Part shown: piece after piece, positions 1 to 8,361 of the stretch | Layout: every line of letters starts with the position of its first letter | Position numbering within the stretch: the stretch's first letter is position 1 | NCBI GenBank assembly: GCA_016197365.1 | Contig: JACPVS010000003.1 | Coordinates: 124,001-188,000, forward strand | Length of the DNA: 64,000 bases | Direction: 5' to 3' | Source: Mycolicibacterium cosmeticum | GTDB lineage: Bacteria > Actinomycetota > Actinomycetes > Mycobacteriales > Mycobacteriaceae | Position numbers and translations under genes: made by a program | Notes under the pieces: model-generated | Database searches by the model: none | What the model was told of the DNA's origin: nothing | The model's input: the letters and a program-made list of their open reading frames with translations, nothing else

Positions 1-142
1 CGATGTCCAGCGCCACTCCGGAGACGGGGAACGTCGCCGCGTACACGGCGAAGACGGCGGGCAGCCCGGGTTCGCAAACGGGCCCACGATCCGCGTAGGA
101 CGCGTCCCAACGGCTGCGGTCCTGGGCGCTCACAGTCGTCAC
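1..142 (-). CDS. Partial SAM-dependent methyltransferase-like protein (N-terminus only)
   Basis: The first 142 bases read on the minus strand from a GTG at 142 give an open frame that runs off the left edge. The 47 visible residues contain a WDASYADRG segment near residue 17 and end in GVALDI, the pattern seen at the start of class I SAM methyltransferases of the TehB/UbiE type (a W-D-x-x-Y motif, then the hydrophobic strand that precedes the glycine-rich SAM loop). The glycine loop itself lies outside the window, so the family call is inference. It diverges from the MDR gene at 173, leaving only about 30 bases for both promoters. Confidence 0.55.
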   Translation of the reverse strand, partial: MTTVSAQDRSRWDASYADRGPVCEPGLPAVFAVYAATFPVSGVALDI

Positions 143-172
143 CCTAGGACACGCCTGGGAATAGGGGCCCGG

Positions 173-1108
173 ATGCGAGTGTTGCGGGACAGCATGCGCG
201 CCATCGTCTACGACCCGCAAGCCCCGGCCAACCTCCGATTCGACGAGGTCGGCGAACCCTCCCCCGGAGAGGGGCAGGCCGTGATCGAAGTGCACGCCAT
301 CGCATTGAATTTCGGCGAGGTGCATTTCATCGACCAGATGCGTCTACCCGGCGAGGTACCGGGATGGGACAGCGCGGGTGTGGTGGTCCAGGCAGCCGCC
401 GACGGCTCCGGCCCGCAGGCCGGCGCCCGCGTGGTCGGCTTCGGCGGCGAAGCCGGCTGGGCCGAGCGCCGCGCAGTGGATACGGCGAACCTTGCCGAAC
501 TCCCGGAGTTCGTCGAGTTCGAGGAGGCTGCCGCCCTGCCGGTCGCGGGGGTGACCGCGCTGCAGGCGGTGCGGGCGCTCGGCCCGGTGGTCGGCCGCCG
601 GGTACTCATCACCGGGGCGTCCGGCGGCGTGGGGCGGTTCGCCGTGCAGCTGGCCGCGCGGGCCGGGGCCCACGTGGTGGCCGCCGTCGGGAGTCCGGCC
701 CGCGGCGAGGGCCTGGCCGAGCTGGGTGCGGACGATGTCGTCATCGGTCTGGACGCGGTGACCGAGCCCGTGTTCGGCGTGCTCGACAATGTCGGCGGCC
801 CACTGCTGGCACAGGCCTTCGGCCTGGTCTCCGACGGTGGGTCGGTGCAGTCGATCGGGATGGCATCCAACGAACCCACCACCATCGACTTTGAAATACA
901 CCGCCGGCTGGGGAACCGGAAGCGGTTGGAGCCGTTTACCGTTCGCGCGCCGTTCCAGTCCGACCTGCAGTACCTGCTGAGCCTGCTCGCCGAGGGCGAG
1001 TTGGACCCGCAGATCGGGCTGCGCGACACCTGGGACAACGTCGGCGCGGCAGCGCAAGCGCTGCTGGACCGGCGGGTGCCGGGCAAGGCCGTGCTGCGGG
1101 TCCGCTGA
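173..1108 (+). CDS. Zinc-independent MDR family oxidoreductase (quinone oxidoreductase-like)
   Basis: A 311-residue medium-chain dehydrogenase/reductase. An N-terminal GroES-like fold (residues 1-120) is followed by a Rossmann domain with the NAD(P)H loop GASGGVGRFAVQ at about 148-159. The catalytic and structural zinc cysteines of alcohol dehydrogenases are absent, so it belongs with the quinone-oxidoreductase/enoyl-reductase-like branch, which reduces quinones or conjugated carbonyls with NADPH. An in-frame ATG at 194 (MRAIVYD) matches the usual family start better than the ATG at 173, so the first seven residues may not be translated. It stands alone and converges on the minus-strand monooxygenase operon. 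The substrate cannot be read from sequence. Confidence 0.85.
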   Translation: MRVLRDSMRAIVYDPQAPANLRFDEVGEPSPGEGQAVIEVHAIALNFGEVHFIDQMRLPGEVPGWDSAGVVVQAAADGSGPQAGARVVGFGGEAGWAERRAVDTANLAELPEFVEFEEAAALPVAGVTALQAVRALGPVVGRRVLITGASGGVGRFAVQLAARAGAHVVAAVGSPARGEGLAELGADDVVIGLDAVTEPVFGVLDNVGGPLLAQAFGLVSDGGSVQSIGMASNEPTTIDFEIHRRLGNRKRLEPFTVRAPFQSDLQYLLSLLAEGELDPQIGLRDTWDNVGAAAQALLDRRVPGKAVLRVR

Positions 1109-1140
1109 CCGGACTGCTCCGCGATCAGGTTTCACCCGTC

Positions 1141-1167
1141 GAAAAATATGCCAAATATCGAGGCATA
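1141..1167 (-). terminator. Intrinsic terminator of the monooxygenase operon
   Basis: Inverted repeat TATGCC (1147-1152) and GGCATA (1162-1167) with a nine-base loop. Read on the minus strand, the stem is followed directly by TTTTTC (1146-1141). This is a textbook Rho-independent terminator, rare in high-GC mycobacteria, placed 23 bases after the stop of the minus-strand gene ending at 1190. The convergent MDR gene ends at 1108. Confidence 0.75.
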
Positions 1168-1189
1168 GAACACGTTCGGCGAAAGCGGA

Positions 1190-2410
1190 CTAGTTGCCCT
1201 GTCCCCCTCGGCCGATCGCCGCGAGGTTGGACACCGGGTCCTTCCCGTTGATCAAGAAGTCACCCAGGATGCGGGCTTTGTAGACCCGCGGGTTGTGCGA
1301 TGCCAGGGTGCGCGCATTGCGCCAATGGCGGTCCAGCCCACGCTGTTCGGACACCCCGGACGCGCCGAGGGCGTCGAACACGGTGGTGGTTGCCCGCAAG
1401 GCGGCGGCGATGATGACCAACTGCGCTTGCGTCACCGCGACCTCGGCGGCGATCAGGCGGCGTTTGGCATCCTCCGCGGTGGCGTCGATGCGATCCAGTG
1501 CCTCCCCGGCACGGGCCAGCGCCGCCTCGGCGGCGAACGCGTCGGCGGACACCTCACCGATGACAGCCAACAGCTGTGCGTCATCGGAGGGCACCTCGGT
1601 CAGTCCCTGGGGGTAGTTGCGCTTGCGGCCGGTGAGCGCGGCCGACCCGTCACGCAGTGCCGCCCTGGTGATTCCGGTCAGGACCGACAGCATCGCGGTT
1701 TGATAGAAGTGCCCCTGATAGGCGAACCGCTCGGTGGCAGGGAACACGTCCCCGCGTTCGGCCCGGACGTTGTCGTAGCGGGCGGTGCCGCTGGCTGTGG
1801 TGCGCTGGCCGAACCCATCCCAGTCATCGATCAGGGTGACGCCGGGATCCTCAGCCCGCACCAGTGCGGTCAGCAGCTCGCCGTCCGCACCGCGGCCGAG
1901 CACGTCCAGCCATTCGGCGTAGAGGCTTCCGGTGGCGTAGAACTTCGCGCCGGTGACCCGGTAATGGTCACCCTCGGCAGTGACTGTGGTGACCAAGTTT
2001 GCCAGAGTCACGTTGTTGGCTTCGGTCCACCCGCCACCGACGAACTGCCCGGCCCGGAAGCGTTCGATCCAGATGTCGTTGGCGTCCGACGCCGGGGCGT
2101 TGAGCCGGTCCTCGACGAAGGCCAGGTGGTTGCGCCAGATGTGCGCCACATTGGCATCGGACTCACCCAGATCGGCCAGCAGCAGGAACACCTGGCGCAG
2201 CGACGCTCCGAAACCGCCCCGATCCGCCGGGATTCGCAGCGTACCGAAGCCTGCCTCGTTGAGTAGCCGGACTTGCTCATGCGGGAAGGCGCGCGTGCGT
2301 TCGCGTTCCAGGTTCGCCTCGGCGATCTTCTCGAAAGCAGGGGCGAATTGTGTCCGCAGTTCGTCCAAGTCGGCAGTGGGCGCCTGGAGATACGTTGCGG
2401 GAATACTCAT
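1190..2410 (-). CDS. Acyl-CoA-dehydrogenase-fold flavin monooxygenase (SfnC/DszC-like)
   Basis: A 406-residue protein beginning MSIPATYLQAP. It has the acyl-CoA dehydrogenase fold: helical N-terminus, a central beta region around residues 120-220 with ARYDNVRAERGDVFP, and a C-terminal helical bundle. The C-terminal IGRGGQGN and the lack of a conserved acyl-CoA dehydrogenase catalytic glutamate fit the DszC/SfnC class, which uses FMNH2 from a separate reductase to oxygenate sulfur or carbon centres. Its ATG overlaps the stop of the GNAT gene as ATGA (2410-2407), which fixes the start here although the frame stays open to 2563. It is the last gene of a permease-GNAT-monooxygenase operon. No flavin reductase is encoded nearby. 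Substrate unknown; an organosulfur compound is the best guess. Confidence 0.8.
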   Translation of the reverse strand: MSIPATYLQAPTADLDELRTQFAPAFEKIAEANLERERTRAFPHEQVRLLNEAGFGTLRIPADRGGFGASLRQVFLLLADLGESDANVAHIWRNHLAFVEDRLNAPASDANDIWIERFRAGQFVGGGWTEANNVTLANLVTTVTAEGDHYRVTGAKFYATGSLYAEWLDVLGRGADGELLTALVRAEDPGVTLIDDWDGFGQRTTASGTARYDNVRAERGDVFPATERFAYQGHFYQTAMLSVLTGITRAALRDGSAALTGRKRNYPQGLTEVPSDDAQLLAVIGEVSADAFAAEAALARAGEALDRIDATAEDAKRRLIAAEVAVTQAQLVIIAAALRATTTVFDALGASGVSEQRGLDRHWRNARTLASHNPRVYKARILGDFLINGKDPVSNLAAIGRGGQGN

Positions 2411-3405
2411 TCGGTGGATCCTTCGGAATCGATGCGGTATGCGGACTGATGCTCTACGGCGACGTAGCCCAGCCGTTCGTAGAGCAGGTGCGCCTTGCTC
2501 GCGTTGTTGATGTCGGTTCCCAGCGACGCAAGCTTGAGTCCACGGCGCAGCGCGGCGAGCCACACCTTGCGCAACAGAAACTCGCCGATGCCCGCTTTAC
2601 GTTGGTCGCGCCGGACGCCGATGTAGTCGGTGTGAGCACTGCGCTCCTCGACGGAGCCCCCGGTCAGGTGACTGTAGGTCGAGCCCAGCACGTAACCCAC
2701 GACGAGCCCGTCGGCATTGATCACTGCATTGCTGAAATCCGGTGTGAAGGCGCGGCTCTTGATGTGCTGCGCGAAGATCTCCGGCGTCTTGGACATGTTG
2801 CCGAAGTGCTCGAGGAAGGTGTCGTACTGCAGTTGACGGACCTGCTCGGCGAGGCCCTGCGCGAGCACCTCCGGCCAGCTTACGTAGGTGTATCCGGGCA
2901 GTGCCGATGCCTGCAACGCTTCGACGTCTTCCTGATCGAGCGATTTCCGGGTCCGGATGAACCGGCCTTCCTCGGCCGCGCCGTGCCGGATCAACCCATC
3001 GAGGGCCGCCTGTTGGTCGGTGCCGACGAAACTGCGCAGGAACGCCCCCGGGATGGTGGCGGATTCCAGCCGGAACCTGGCTACGATGCCGTCCACGGCG
3101 TCCCCGATGACGGCGGGTGGTGCGCCGGGATCGAAGACGAACTCGGCGAGGAACTCCGGTTGCAGGCCGTGTGGTGGATGCAGCGCTGCGTAACCGCGGA
3201 CCAGCTGTGACTCGTCGCGCACCGCTACGGCAGCGCCGGGAAACGCGCCGCCCAATTGTTCGGCGATATCGCGCGAGTCGGCGGCGAACTTGCGGCCGGC
3301 GATGCCCGGTGTGGTCGCGACGAAATCGGCGATGGCGGGGAAATCCAGCGGCGTCAAGGGCGCGGCCGACCAGCTGCCGACACGGGCCTCGTGCACGAGT
3401 GTCAC
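2407..3405 (-). CDS. GNAT N-acetyltransferase with tandem GNAT folds
   Basis: Translated from GTG at 3405, which overlaps the permease stop as GTGA, giving 332 residues. The C-terminal half (about 220-332) carries a clear GNAT acetyl-CoA site: YIGVRRDQRKAGIGEFLLRK, the R/Q-x-x-G-x-G/A motif A, followed by NASKAHLLYERLGY. The N-terminal half (about 15-160) resembles a second, degenerate GNAT domain without an obvious pyrophosphate loop. Double GNAT proteins of this size acetylate amino groups of small molecules. Sandwiched between an amino-acid-type permease and a flavin monooxygenase, it may acetylate an imported amine or amino acid before oxygenation; that role is inference. Confidence 0.82.
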   Translation of the reverse strand: MTLVHEARVGSWSAAPLTPLDFPAIADFVATTPGIAGRKFAADSRDIAEQLGGAFPGAAVAVRDESQLVRGYAALHPPHGLQPEFLAEFVFDPGAPPAVIGDAVDGIVARFRLESATIPGAFLRSFVGTDQQAALDGLIRHGAAEEGRFIRTRKSLDQEDVEALQASALPGYTYVSWPEVLAQGLAEQVRQLQYDTFLEHFGNMSKTPEIFAQHIKSRAFTPDFSNAVINADGLVVGYVLGSTYSHLTGGSVEERSAHTDYIGVRRDQRKAGIGEFLLRKVWLAALRRGLKLASLGTDINNASKAHLLYERLGYVAVEHQSAYRIDSEGSTE

Positions 3406-4949
3406 GGTGCGACCGGCTCTTTGTCCAGCTGTGGCCGCGGGTCCTCGTCGGTGCTCGACTGCTCGCCGTGATGGTCCAGCACGTCGAGGATGCCTTCGTC
3501 GACCAGCCGCTGCTGCTCTTCCTCCGACAGCGTCTGGATGGTGCCGACGCGGCGCGCCACCTCGGGCTTGGTGAACTTGAGGTACCAGTACCAGATCAGC
3601 CCGGCAAGCAGGATTCCGGCGAAGATCAGCGGCAGGATGTTGAACGGGAAGTCGGGCACCGGATAGAAGTTGCTGAAGAAGACGTACCCCAGAGCCAGTG
3701 TCGCCGCACCGGAAACCAACGCCCGCAACGGGGTCAGCGCCTTGATTTTGTACAGCCAGATCGGGGTGGCGATCACCACGAGCAGATAGCTGGTCAGAAA
3801 GCCCCAGTTCGCGACGTAGCCGCCGTACACCTCGAACACCACCCTGCCGGCCGAGCTGACCGTGGCGACCGTCGAGAAGATCAGCCCGAGCACCCCGATG
3901 AAAGCGATACCCACCCACGGTGTCTTGTACTTCGAGTGCACCCTCGTCAGCGCCGAAGGCAGCGCGCCCTCGTGTGCGAACGTGAACAGCGAACGCGCCG
4001 CAGCGGTGGTGACCGCGGTGACGAACACGACGAATGCGACCGCCACGGCACCACTGATCACGTAATTGGCCCAGGAGACGCCGGTCGAATCTGCGAGCTG
4101 CGGCAGGATTGCCTTGTCCCCGTCGATCGAACCGAAGAACAAGATCTGCGGGTAGGTCGCGATGATGTAGAGCACGCCGAGCAACAGCACCACGCGCAGC
4201 AGCGACCGCGCGATACTTCGGTGCGCGTCCTTGGCCTCGGCGCCGAGCGACGCGACACTCTCGAATCCGGCGTAGGAGCCGACGGCCGACACCGCGGCGA
4301 TGAACGTCGCACTGTTGCCCAGATGCGAAGGATTCCACTGGTCCCAATCGATCCGGAATCCGTAGGCGATGTAGGCCGCGACGATGATCACCAGGATCGA
4401 GGCAATCGCGATCAGCTCGAACACCAACTCGTACTTGGCGGCGATGGACACACCGCGGAACGGCAGGTAGGTGGCCACCCCGACGATGACCACAACCAGC
4501 AGGATCCGGAACCACGTTGCCTGCGAGCCCAATCCGATGGATTCGAGGAACGAATCGAGGTACACGACACCGCCGAGGGTGCCGGTGGTTGCGAAGCCGA
4601 TGTAGCCGACGAGCAGGCTGAAGCCGGCGGCGTAGGCGAAGCCGGGCCCCAGCCCGTTGCCTGTGTAGGTGCCCAGCGAACCCGAAGACACCGTGCGCTT
4701 GGCCTGGAAGCTGATGGTAGCGGCGATCAATGCGGTGATGACCAGGCCGACGATCACCGCCCAGGCGGCCCCCGTACCCGCGGCAAGGAAGAGCGAGAAG
4801 GGAACCGACGCGACCGCGACGCTGGGCGCTGCCGCGGCCAGCCCCTGGGCGAAGACACCCCAGAATCCGAGGGCATCACGTTCCAGCCCATGCCCTTCCG
4901 CGGAGGACAGGGCGCGACCGCCCAGCTCAACGCGCGTCGGTGTAGACAT
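3402..4949 (-). CDS. APC superfamily amino acid/amine permease
   Basis: A 515-residue integral membrane protein with about 12 hydrophobic segments and the APC N-terminal signature: a cytoplasmic lead of about 25 residues, then GVFAQGLAAAAPSVAVAS and later SFQAKRTVSSGSLGTYTGNG. The C-terminus is a charged tail ending KEPVAP. It is the first gene of a three-gene operon, with GTGA then ATGA junctions, so it supplies substrate to the GNAT and monooxygenase. The family moves amino acids, polyamines or amides by proton symport or exchange; specificity cannot be deduced. The 110 bases upstream to the next gene should contain the promoter, but I see no convincing boxes. Confidence 0.9.
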   Translation of the reverse strand: MSTPTRVELGGRALSSAEGHGLERDALGFWGVFAQGLAAAAPSVAVASVPFSLFLAAGTGAAWAVIVGLVITALIAATISFQAKRTVSSGSLGTYTGNGLGPGFAYAAGFSLLVGYIGFATTGTLGGVVYLDSFLESIGLGSQATWFRILLVVVIVGVATYLPFRGVSIAAKYELVFELIAIASILVIIVAAYIAYGFRIDWDQWNPSHLGNSATFIAAVSAVGSYAGFESVASLGAEAKDAHRSIARSLLRVVLLLGVLYIIATYPQILFFGSIDGDKAILPQLADSTGVSWANYVISGAVAVAFVVFVTAVTTAAARSLFTFAHEGALPSALTRVHSKYKTPWVGIAFIGVLGLIFSTVATVSSAGRVVFEVYGGYVANWGFLTSYLLVVIATPIWLYKIKALTPLRALVSGAATLALGYVFFSNFYPVPDFPFNILPLIFAGILLAGLIWYWYLKFTKPEVARRVGTIQTLSEEEQQRLVDEGILDVLDHHGEQSSTDEDPRPQLDKEPVAP

Positions 4950-5059
4950 GATGCCTGCCTTCCTGCTCTGCGCGTCACCTAATCCCTTGACACACAGTTA
5001 TTTAACGAAGAATTGATGTCGGCTTCACGATGCCGTAGCCCGCTCCGCGGCGTCAGTGA

Positions 5060-6451
5060 TCAAATCGATGGGATTTTTTGCCGACGGAACGCAGTACCGG
5101 GATGATCGGCCGGAAGATACGCGGAATCCGTGCCGAAAATACGCTGCCGCAACGTCACTGACTCACCTGTCGCACCGGCCTCACGTGCCCGGCCGCGTCG
5201 GCGCAGCTCGGGGATCAGGTGCTCGGCCACATCGGCGAAGCTGCCGGGGGTGACGTGATAAACGATGTTGAAACCGTCGATGCCCGTGCGCTCGGCGTAG
5301 CGCTCCAGCGCGTCGGCCACGGTCGGGCCGGACCCCACGAACAGCTCACCACCGAACCCACCCAGCCCACCGACATAGTCGCGCAGCGTCAGGCGATGGC
5401 GCGCATCGGGATCGGTGACAGCGGCAAGAATGGACCGGCTGGCATCGGTGTCGAACTGCTCGATCGGCCGATCCACACCGTACTCGGACCAATCGACACC
5501 GGAGAGCGCCGACAACAACACCAGCCCCGCCTCCAGGTCGTGGTAGCGCGACAGGTCGGCGACCTTGGCCCGGGCCGCCGCATCGGTGCTGTCCACCACG
5601 ATCTCGACGGAGGTGAGGAACTTGATGGCACCGGGCCGCCTGCCATAACCCACCGCGCGGCGCCGGATGTCGTCGATATTGGCGCGCAACACCGCCGGCC
5701 TGGGATCACTGGCGAACACCAGTTCAGCATTGCGCGCGGCGAATTCCCGTCCTGCTGGCGAGGTTCCAGCCTGGAAGAGCACCGGGGTGCGCTGCGGAGA
5801 CGGCTCCACCAAGTGGGCGCCGGGCACGCTGAAGTACTTTCCGTCGTGGCTGATCTGGTGCACCTTGTCGGCGTCGGTGTAGACGCCGGTGCCCCGATCG
5901 CGCAGCACCGCACCGGGTTCCCACGAGCCTTCCCACAGCTTGTAGGTGACCTCCAGGAATTCCTGGGCGATGGCGTACCGCTCGTCGTGCGGGATCTGCC
6001 GGTCGCGCCCGATGATGTTGCGCGCCGCACTGTCCAGCAGTGAGGTGACGACATTCCAGCCGATCCGGCCACCAGTGAGATGATCGAGCGTGCTGAACTT
6101 GCGCGCCAGCAGGTACGGACTCTCGTACGTGGTGGACACGGTGACACCGAACCCGAGATGCTCGGTGGCCGCGGCCATCGCCGATACCGCCAGCAGCGGA
6201 TCGGTGACCGGGGTCTGCACCGCGCGGGTCAGCGCGGCATCGGCGCTGCCGCCGAAGACATCCAGCTGCCCCACGGCGTCGGCGATGAAGAGGGCGTCGA
6301 ATCCACCCCTGTCGAGCAGCTGCGCCAACTCCACCCAATACCGCAGGTCGGTGTAACGCGAGGTCTGGTCCTGCGGGTGGCGCCAGAGCCCGAAGTTGCC
6401 GTGCGACACCGTCGACATACTGAACCCGGCCAGGACAAAGGGTTCGGTCAT
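5060..6451 (-). CDS. LLM-class flavin-dependent monooxygenase (NtaA/SnaA/DszA family)
   Basis: A 463-residue bacterial-luciferase-like TIM-barrel monooxygenase. Family marks include FGLWRHPQDQTSRYTDLRYW near residue 20, FDALFIADAVG, the block around LTGGRIGWNVVTS near 135-147, and DERYAIAQEFLEVTYKLWEGSW. This large subfamily (430-470 residues) uses FMNH2 to oxidise aminopolycarboxylates (NtaA/EmoA), sulfones (DszA) or S-substituted cysteines. It overlaps the upstream LLM gene by ATGA at 6451-6448, so the two are cotranslated. The C-terminal extension (ADHPGTAFRRQKIPSI) is typical of the family. It is followed, after 110 bases, by the permease operon on the same strand. Confidence 0.9.
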   Translation of the reverse strand: MTEPFVLAGFSMSTVSHGNFGLWRHPQDQTSRYTDLRYWVELAQLLDRGGFDALFIADAVGQLDVFGGSADAALTRAVQTPVTDPLLAVSAMAAATEHLGFGVTVSTTYESPYLLARKFSTLDHLTGGRIGWNVVTSLLDSAARNIIGRDRQIPHDERYAIAQEFLEVTYKLWEGSWEPGAVLRDRGTGVYTDADKVHQISHDGKYFSVPGAHLVEPSPQRTPVLFQAGTSPAGREFAARNAELVFASDPRPAVLRANIDDIRRRAVGYGRRPGAIKFLTSVEIVVDSTDAAARAKVADLSRYHDLEAGLVLLSALSGVDWSEYGVDRPIEQFDTDASRSILAAVTDPDARHRLTLRDYVGGLGGFGGELFVGSGPTVADALERYAERTGIDGFNIVYHVTPGSFADVAEHLIPELRRRGRAREAGATGESVTLRQRIFGTDSAYLPADHPGTAFRRQKIPSI

Positions 6452-7740
6452 CGTCCGGGCACTTCCAGGCCCAAATGGGAACGCAAGGTGGTACCCGCGT
6501 ACTCGTGCCGGAACAATCCGCGTTTACGCAGCACCGGTACCACCTGGTCGACGAACAGCTCGGCCTGTCCCGGCAGCCCGGAGTCACGCAGCACGAAACC
6601 GTCCGCGGCACCTTCGGTGAACCACTCCTCGATCTCGTCGGCGATGCGCTCCGGCGTTCCGACCACCCCCGCGCCCCACCCGTTGACGGTGCGGTACAAG
6701 AAGTCTCGGACGGTCGAGCTCTCGGCCGCGAGCGCACGGTAGCCGGCCAGCGCGGTCTGATGCGTCTCGGTGGACGCCGGGAACGCCGACGCGGGTACCG
6801 GTCCGTCCAGATCCGCCCCGGTGACGTCGACCTCGACCTCCAGGAGCCAGCCGGCCTGGTACTCGGGACTGAAGTAGTGGTACTCGTCCTGCTGCGCGCG
6901 GCGCGCCTCGTCCTCGGTGGAACCGATGACATAGCGGAACGATGGGGTGATCACCGGCGGCCGGGTGCGCCCGAAGTCCTTCGACTCCTGGTGGATCTGC
7001 CGATAGAACTCCTGCGCGCGGGCGCGGTTGCCATGGCTGGTGAAGATGACCTCGGCATGCTTGGCGGCGAACGATCTTCCGGTGGAGGATGATCCGGCCT
7101 GGAACAGCACAGGCTGGCCCTGTGCCGAGCGCGAGGCTCCGAGCGGACCCTTGACATCGAAGTACTTGCCGTGGTGATCGGCGACGTGAATCTTGCTGAC
7201 ATCGTGGAAGATTCCGGCATCGCGATTCTCGACGACCGTGTCTGTTCCCCAGCCGTCCCACAACTTTCGCACCACCTCCAGTGCCTCTTCGGCGATGGCG
7301 TACCGCTCGTCATGGTCGACCACTCCGCGCGCGCTGAAGTTGTCGGCGGCCGCCTGCGCGAAACTCGTGACAAGGTTCCATCCGGCCCGGCCGGCGCTCA
7401 GGTGGTCGAGTGAGAGTAACTGGCGGGCAAGGTGGTACGGCTGTTGCAAGGTGGCCGATCCGGTGACCACCAACCCGATGCGCTCTGTCACCGAGGACAG
7501 CGCGGCCGTCGCGGTGAGGGGTTCGAAATCCTCTGGAGTCTTGTAGGCCCAGGTCGCCGGTGGCCCGTAGTTCAATCCGTCGGCGAAGAACAACGCGTCG
7601 AAGGTGCCGGCCTCGGCGGTCTGAGCGTGCTGGATGAGCCTGCGCCGCACCCCGGCCGTGCTGTTGTCGGCGGCCGGATGCCGCCACGGACCGGCGGATC
7701 TGGTGTTACCGAAGGCGAGGAGGTGCAGTTCTTTCGACAC
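6448..7740 (-). CDS. LLM-class flavin-dependent monooxygenase (NtaA/DszA family), first of a pair
   Basis: A 430-residue paralogue of the following gene, with the same fold: PWRHPAADNSTAGVRRRLIQ near residue 18, FDALFFADGLNYG, LSAGRAGWNLVTSF and DERYAIAEEALEVVRKLWDGW. The two differ enough to be distinct enzymes rather than a recent duplication. It starts the two-gene unit and its stop overlaps the next ATG by four bases. Genes of this family need reduced FMN from a flavin reductase not encoded in this window. Together with the downstream SfnC/DszC-like enzyme, three FMNH2 monooxygenases lie within 6.5 kb on one strand, pointing to oxidative scavenging of sulfur or nitrogen. Confidence 0.9.
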   Translation of the reverse strand: MSKELHLLAFGNTRSAGPWRHPAADNSTAGVRRRLIQHAQTAEAGTFDALFFADGLNYGPPATWAYKTPEDFEPLTATAALSSVTERIGLVVTGSATLQQPYHLARQLLSLDHLSAGRAGWNLVTSFAQAAADNFSARGVVDHDERYAIAEEALEVVRKLWDGWGTDTVVENRDAGIFHDVSKIHVADHHGKYFDVKGPLGASRSAQGQPVLFQAGSSSTGRSFAAKHAEVIFTSHGNRARAQEFYRQIHQESKDFGRTRPPVITPSFRYVIGSTEDEARRAQQDEYHYFSPEYQAGWLLEVEVDVTGADLDGPVPASAFPASTETHQTALAGYRALAAESSTVRDFLYRTVNGWGAGVVGTPERIADEIEEWFTEGAADGFVLRDSGLPGQAELFVDQVVPVLRKRGLFRHEYAGTTLRSHLGLEVPGR

Positions 7741-7862
7741 GGCCGACAGGCTACGACGGGAGCTCCCGTTTTCTCAGGGTTGCACTCAGCAGGATGGAAT
7801 CGGAATACCCGTCCATGCACGAAACTGTTGCGGCACTGCCGTAAAGCGCCGACAATGCGCGG

Positions 7863-8360
7863 ATGACCTCGCCCGAACTCCATCGCACCGATACCACCCC
7901 CGCACTGGCACCGCTGGCGGACCAGCTGACCGCCGTCGCCGAACGGCTCAAGGTCAAGTCGGTGCTGGTCATGCGTTCGGAGCCGGACTCGATGGTGGTC
8001 GCGGCGACAGCGGGTGAAGCCACCCAGCACTACACCGTCGGCGCCGCGGGAAAGAAGGCCGGCGCCGACGACGGCCGGACCCCCCTGTACTGCGAGCGGG
8101 TCGTCGACGCCGATCGGGCGCTGTTCGTCCGGGACTCCCGTGCGGACGCGGTCTTCGCCGGCAATGAGGACGAGACCGAATTCGGTTTGTACAACTATCT
8201 CGGGCTTGCCGTGCACGATCCGGACGGCAACGTGGTGGGGACGGTGTGCGTTCTCGACGACACGGCCCGCGACTACACCGAGGCCGACCGCGCAGAGCTC
8301 GAGCGCCTGCGCTCCGATGTCGAAGCCATCGTGCGCGATACCGGCACAGCGTTGGGCTGA
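7863..8360 (+). CDS. GAF domain protein
   Basis: A 165-residue single-domain protein. Residues 20-160 read as a GAF fold: helix, VKSVLVMRSEPDSMVVAATA, the middle YCERVVDADRALFVRDSRAD, the YLGLAVHDPDGNVVGTVCVL strand pair and a C-terminal helix rich in acidic residues. There is no kinase, cyclase or DNA-binding output domain, so it would act through a partner or as a small-molecule sensor or methionine-sulfoxide-reductase-like enzyme. It diverges from the LLM pair across 122 bases and converges on the lppR-like gene with a one-base gap between stops (8360 and 8362). Function unknown. Confidence 0.8.
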   Translation: MTSPELHRTDTTPALAPLADQLTAVAERLKVKSVLVMRSEPDSMVVAATAGEATQHYTVGAAGKKAGADDGRTPLYCERVVDADRALFVRDSRADAVFAGNEDETEFGLYNYLGLAVHDPDGNVVGTVCVLDDTARDYTEADRAELERLRSDVEAIVRDTGTALG

Positions 8361-8361
8361 G

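Noticed and set aside
3117..4982. 621-codon plus-strand open frame
   Set aside because: It lies antisense to the APC permease and GNAT genes, is rich in Arg/Asp/His/Gln as expected from a shadow of high-GC codons, and has no domain pattern.
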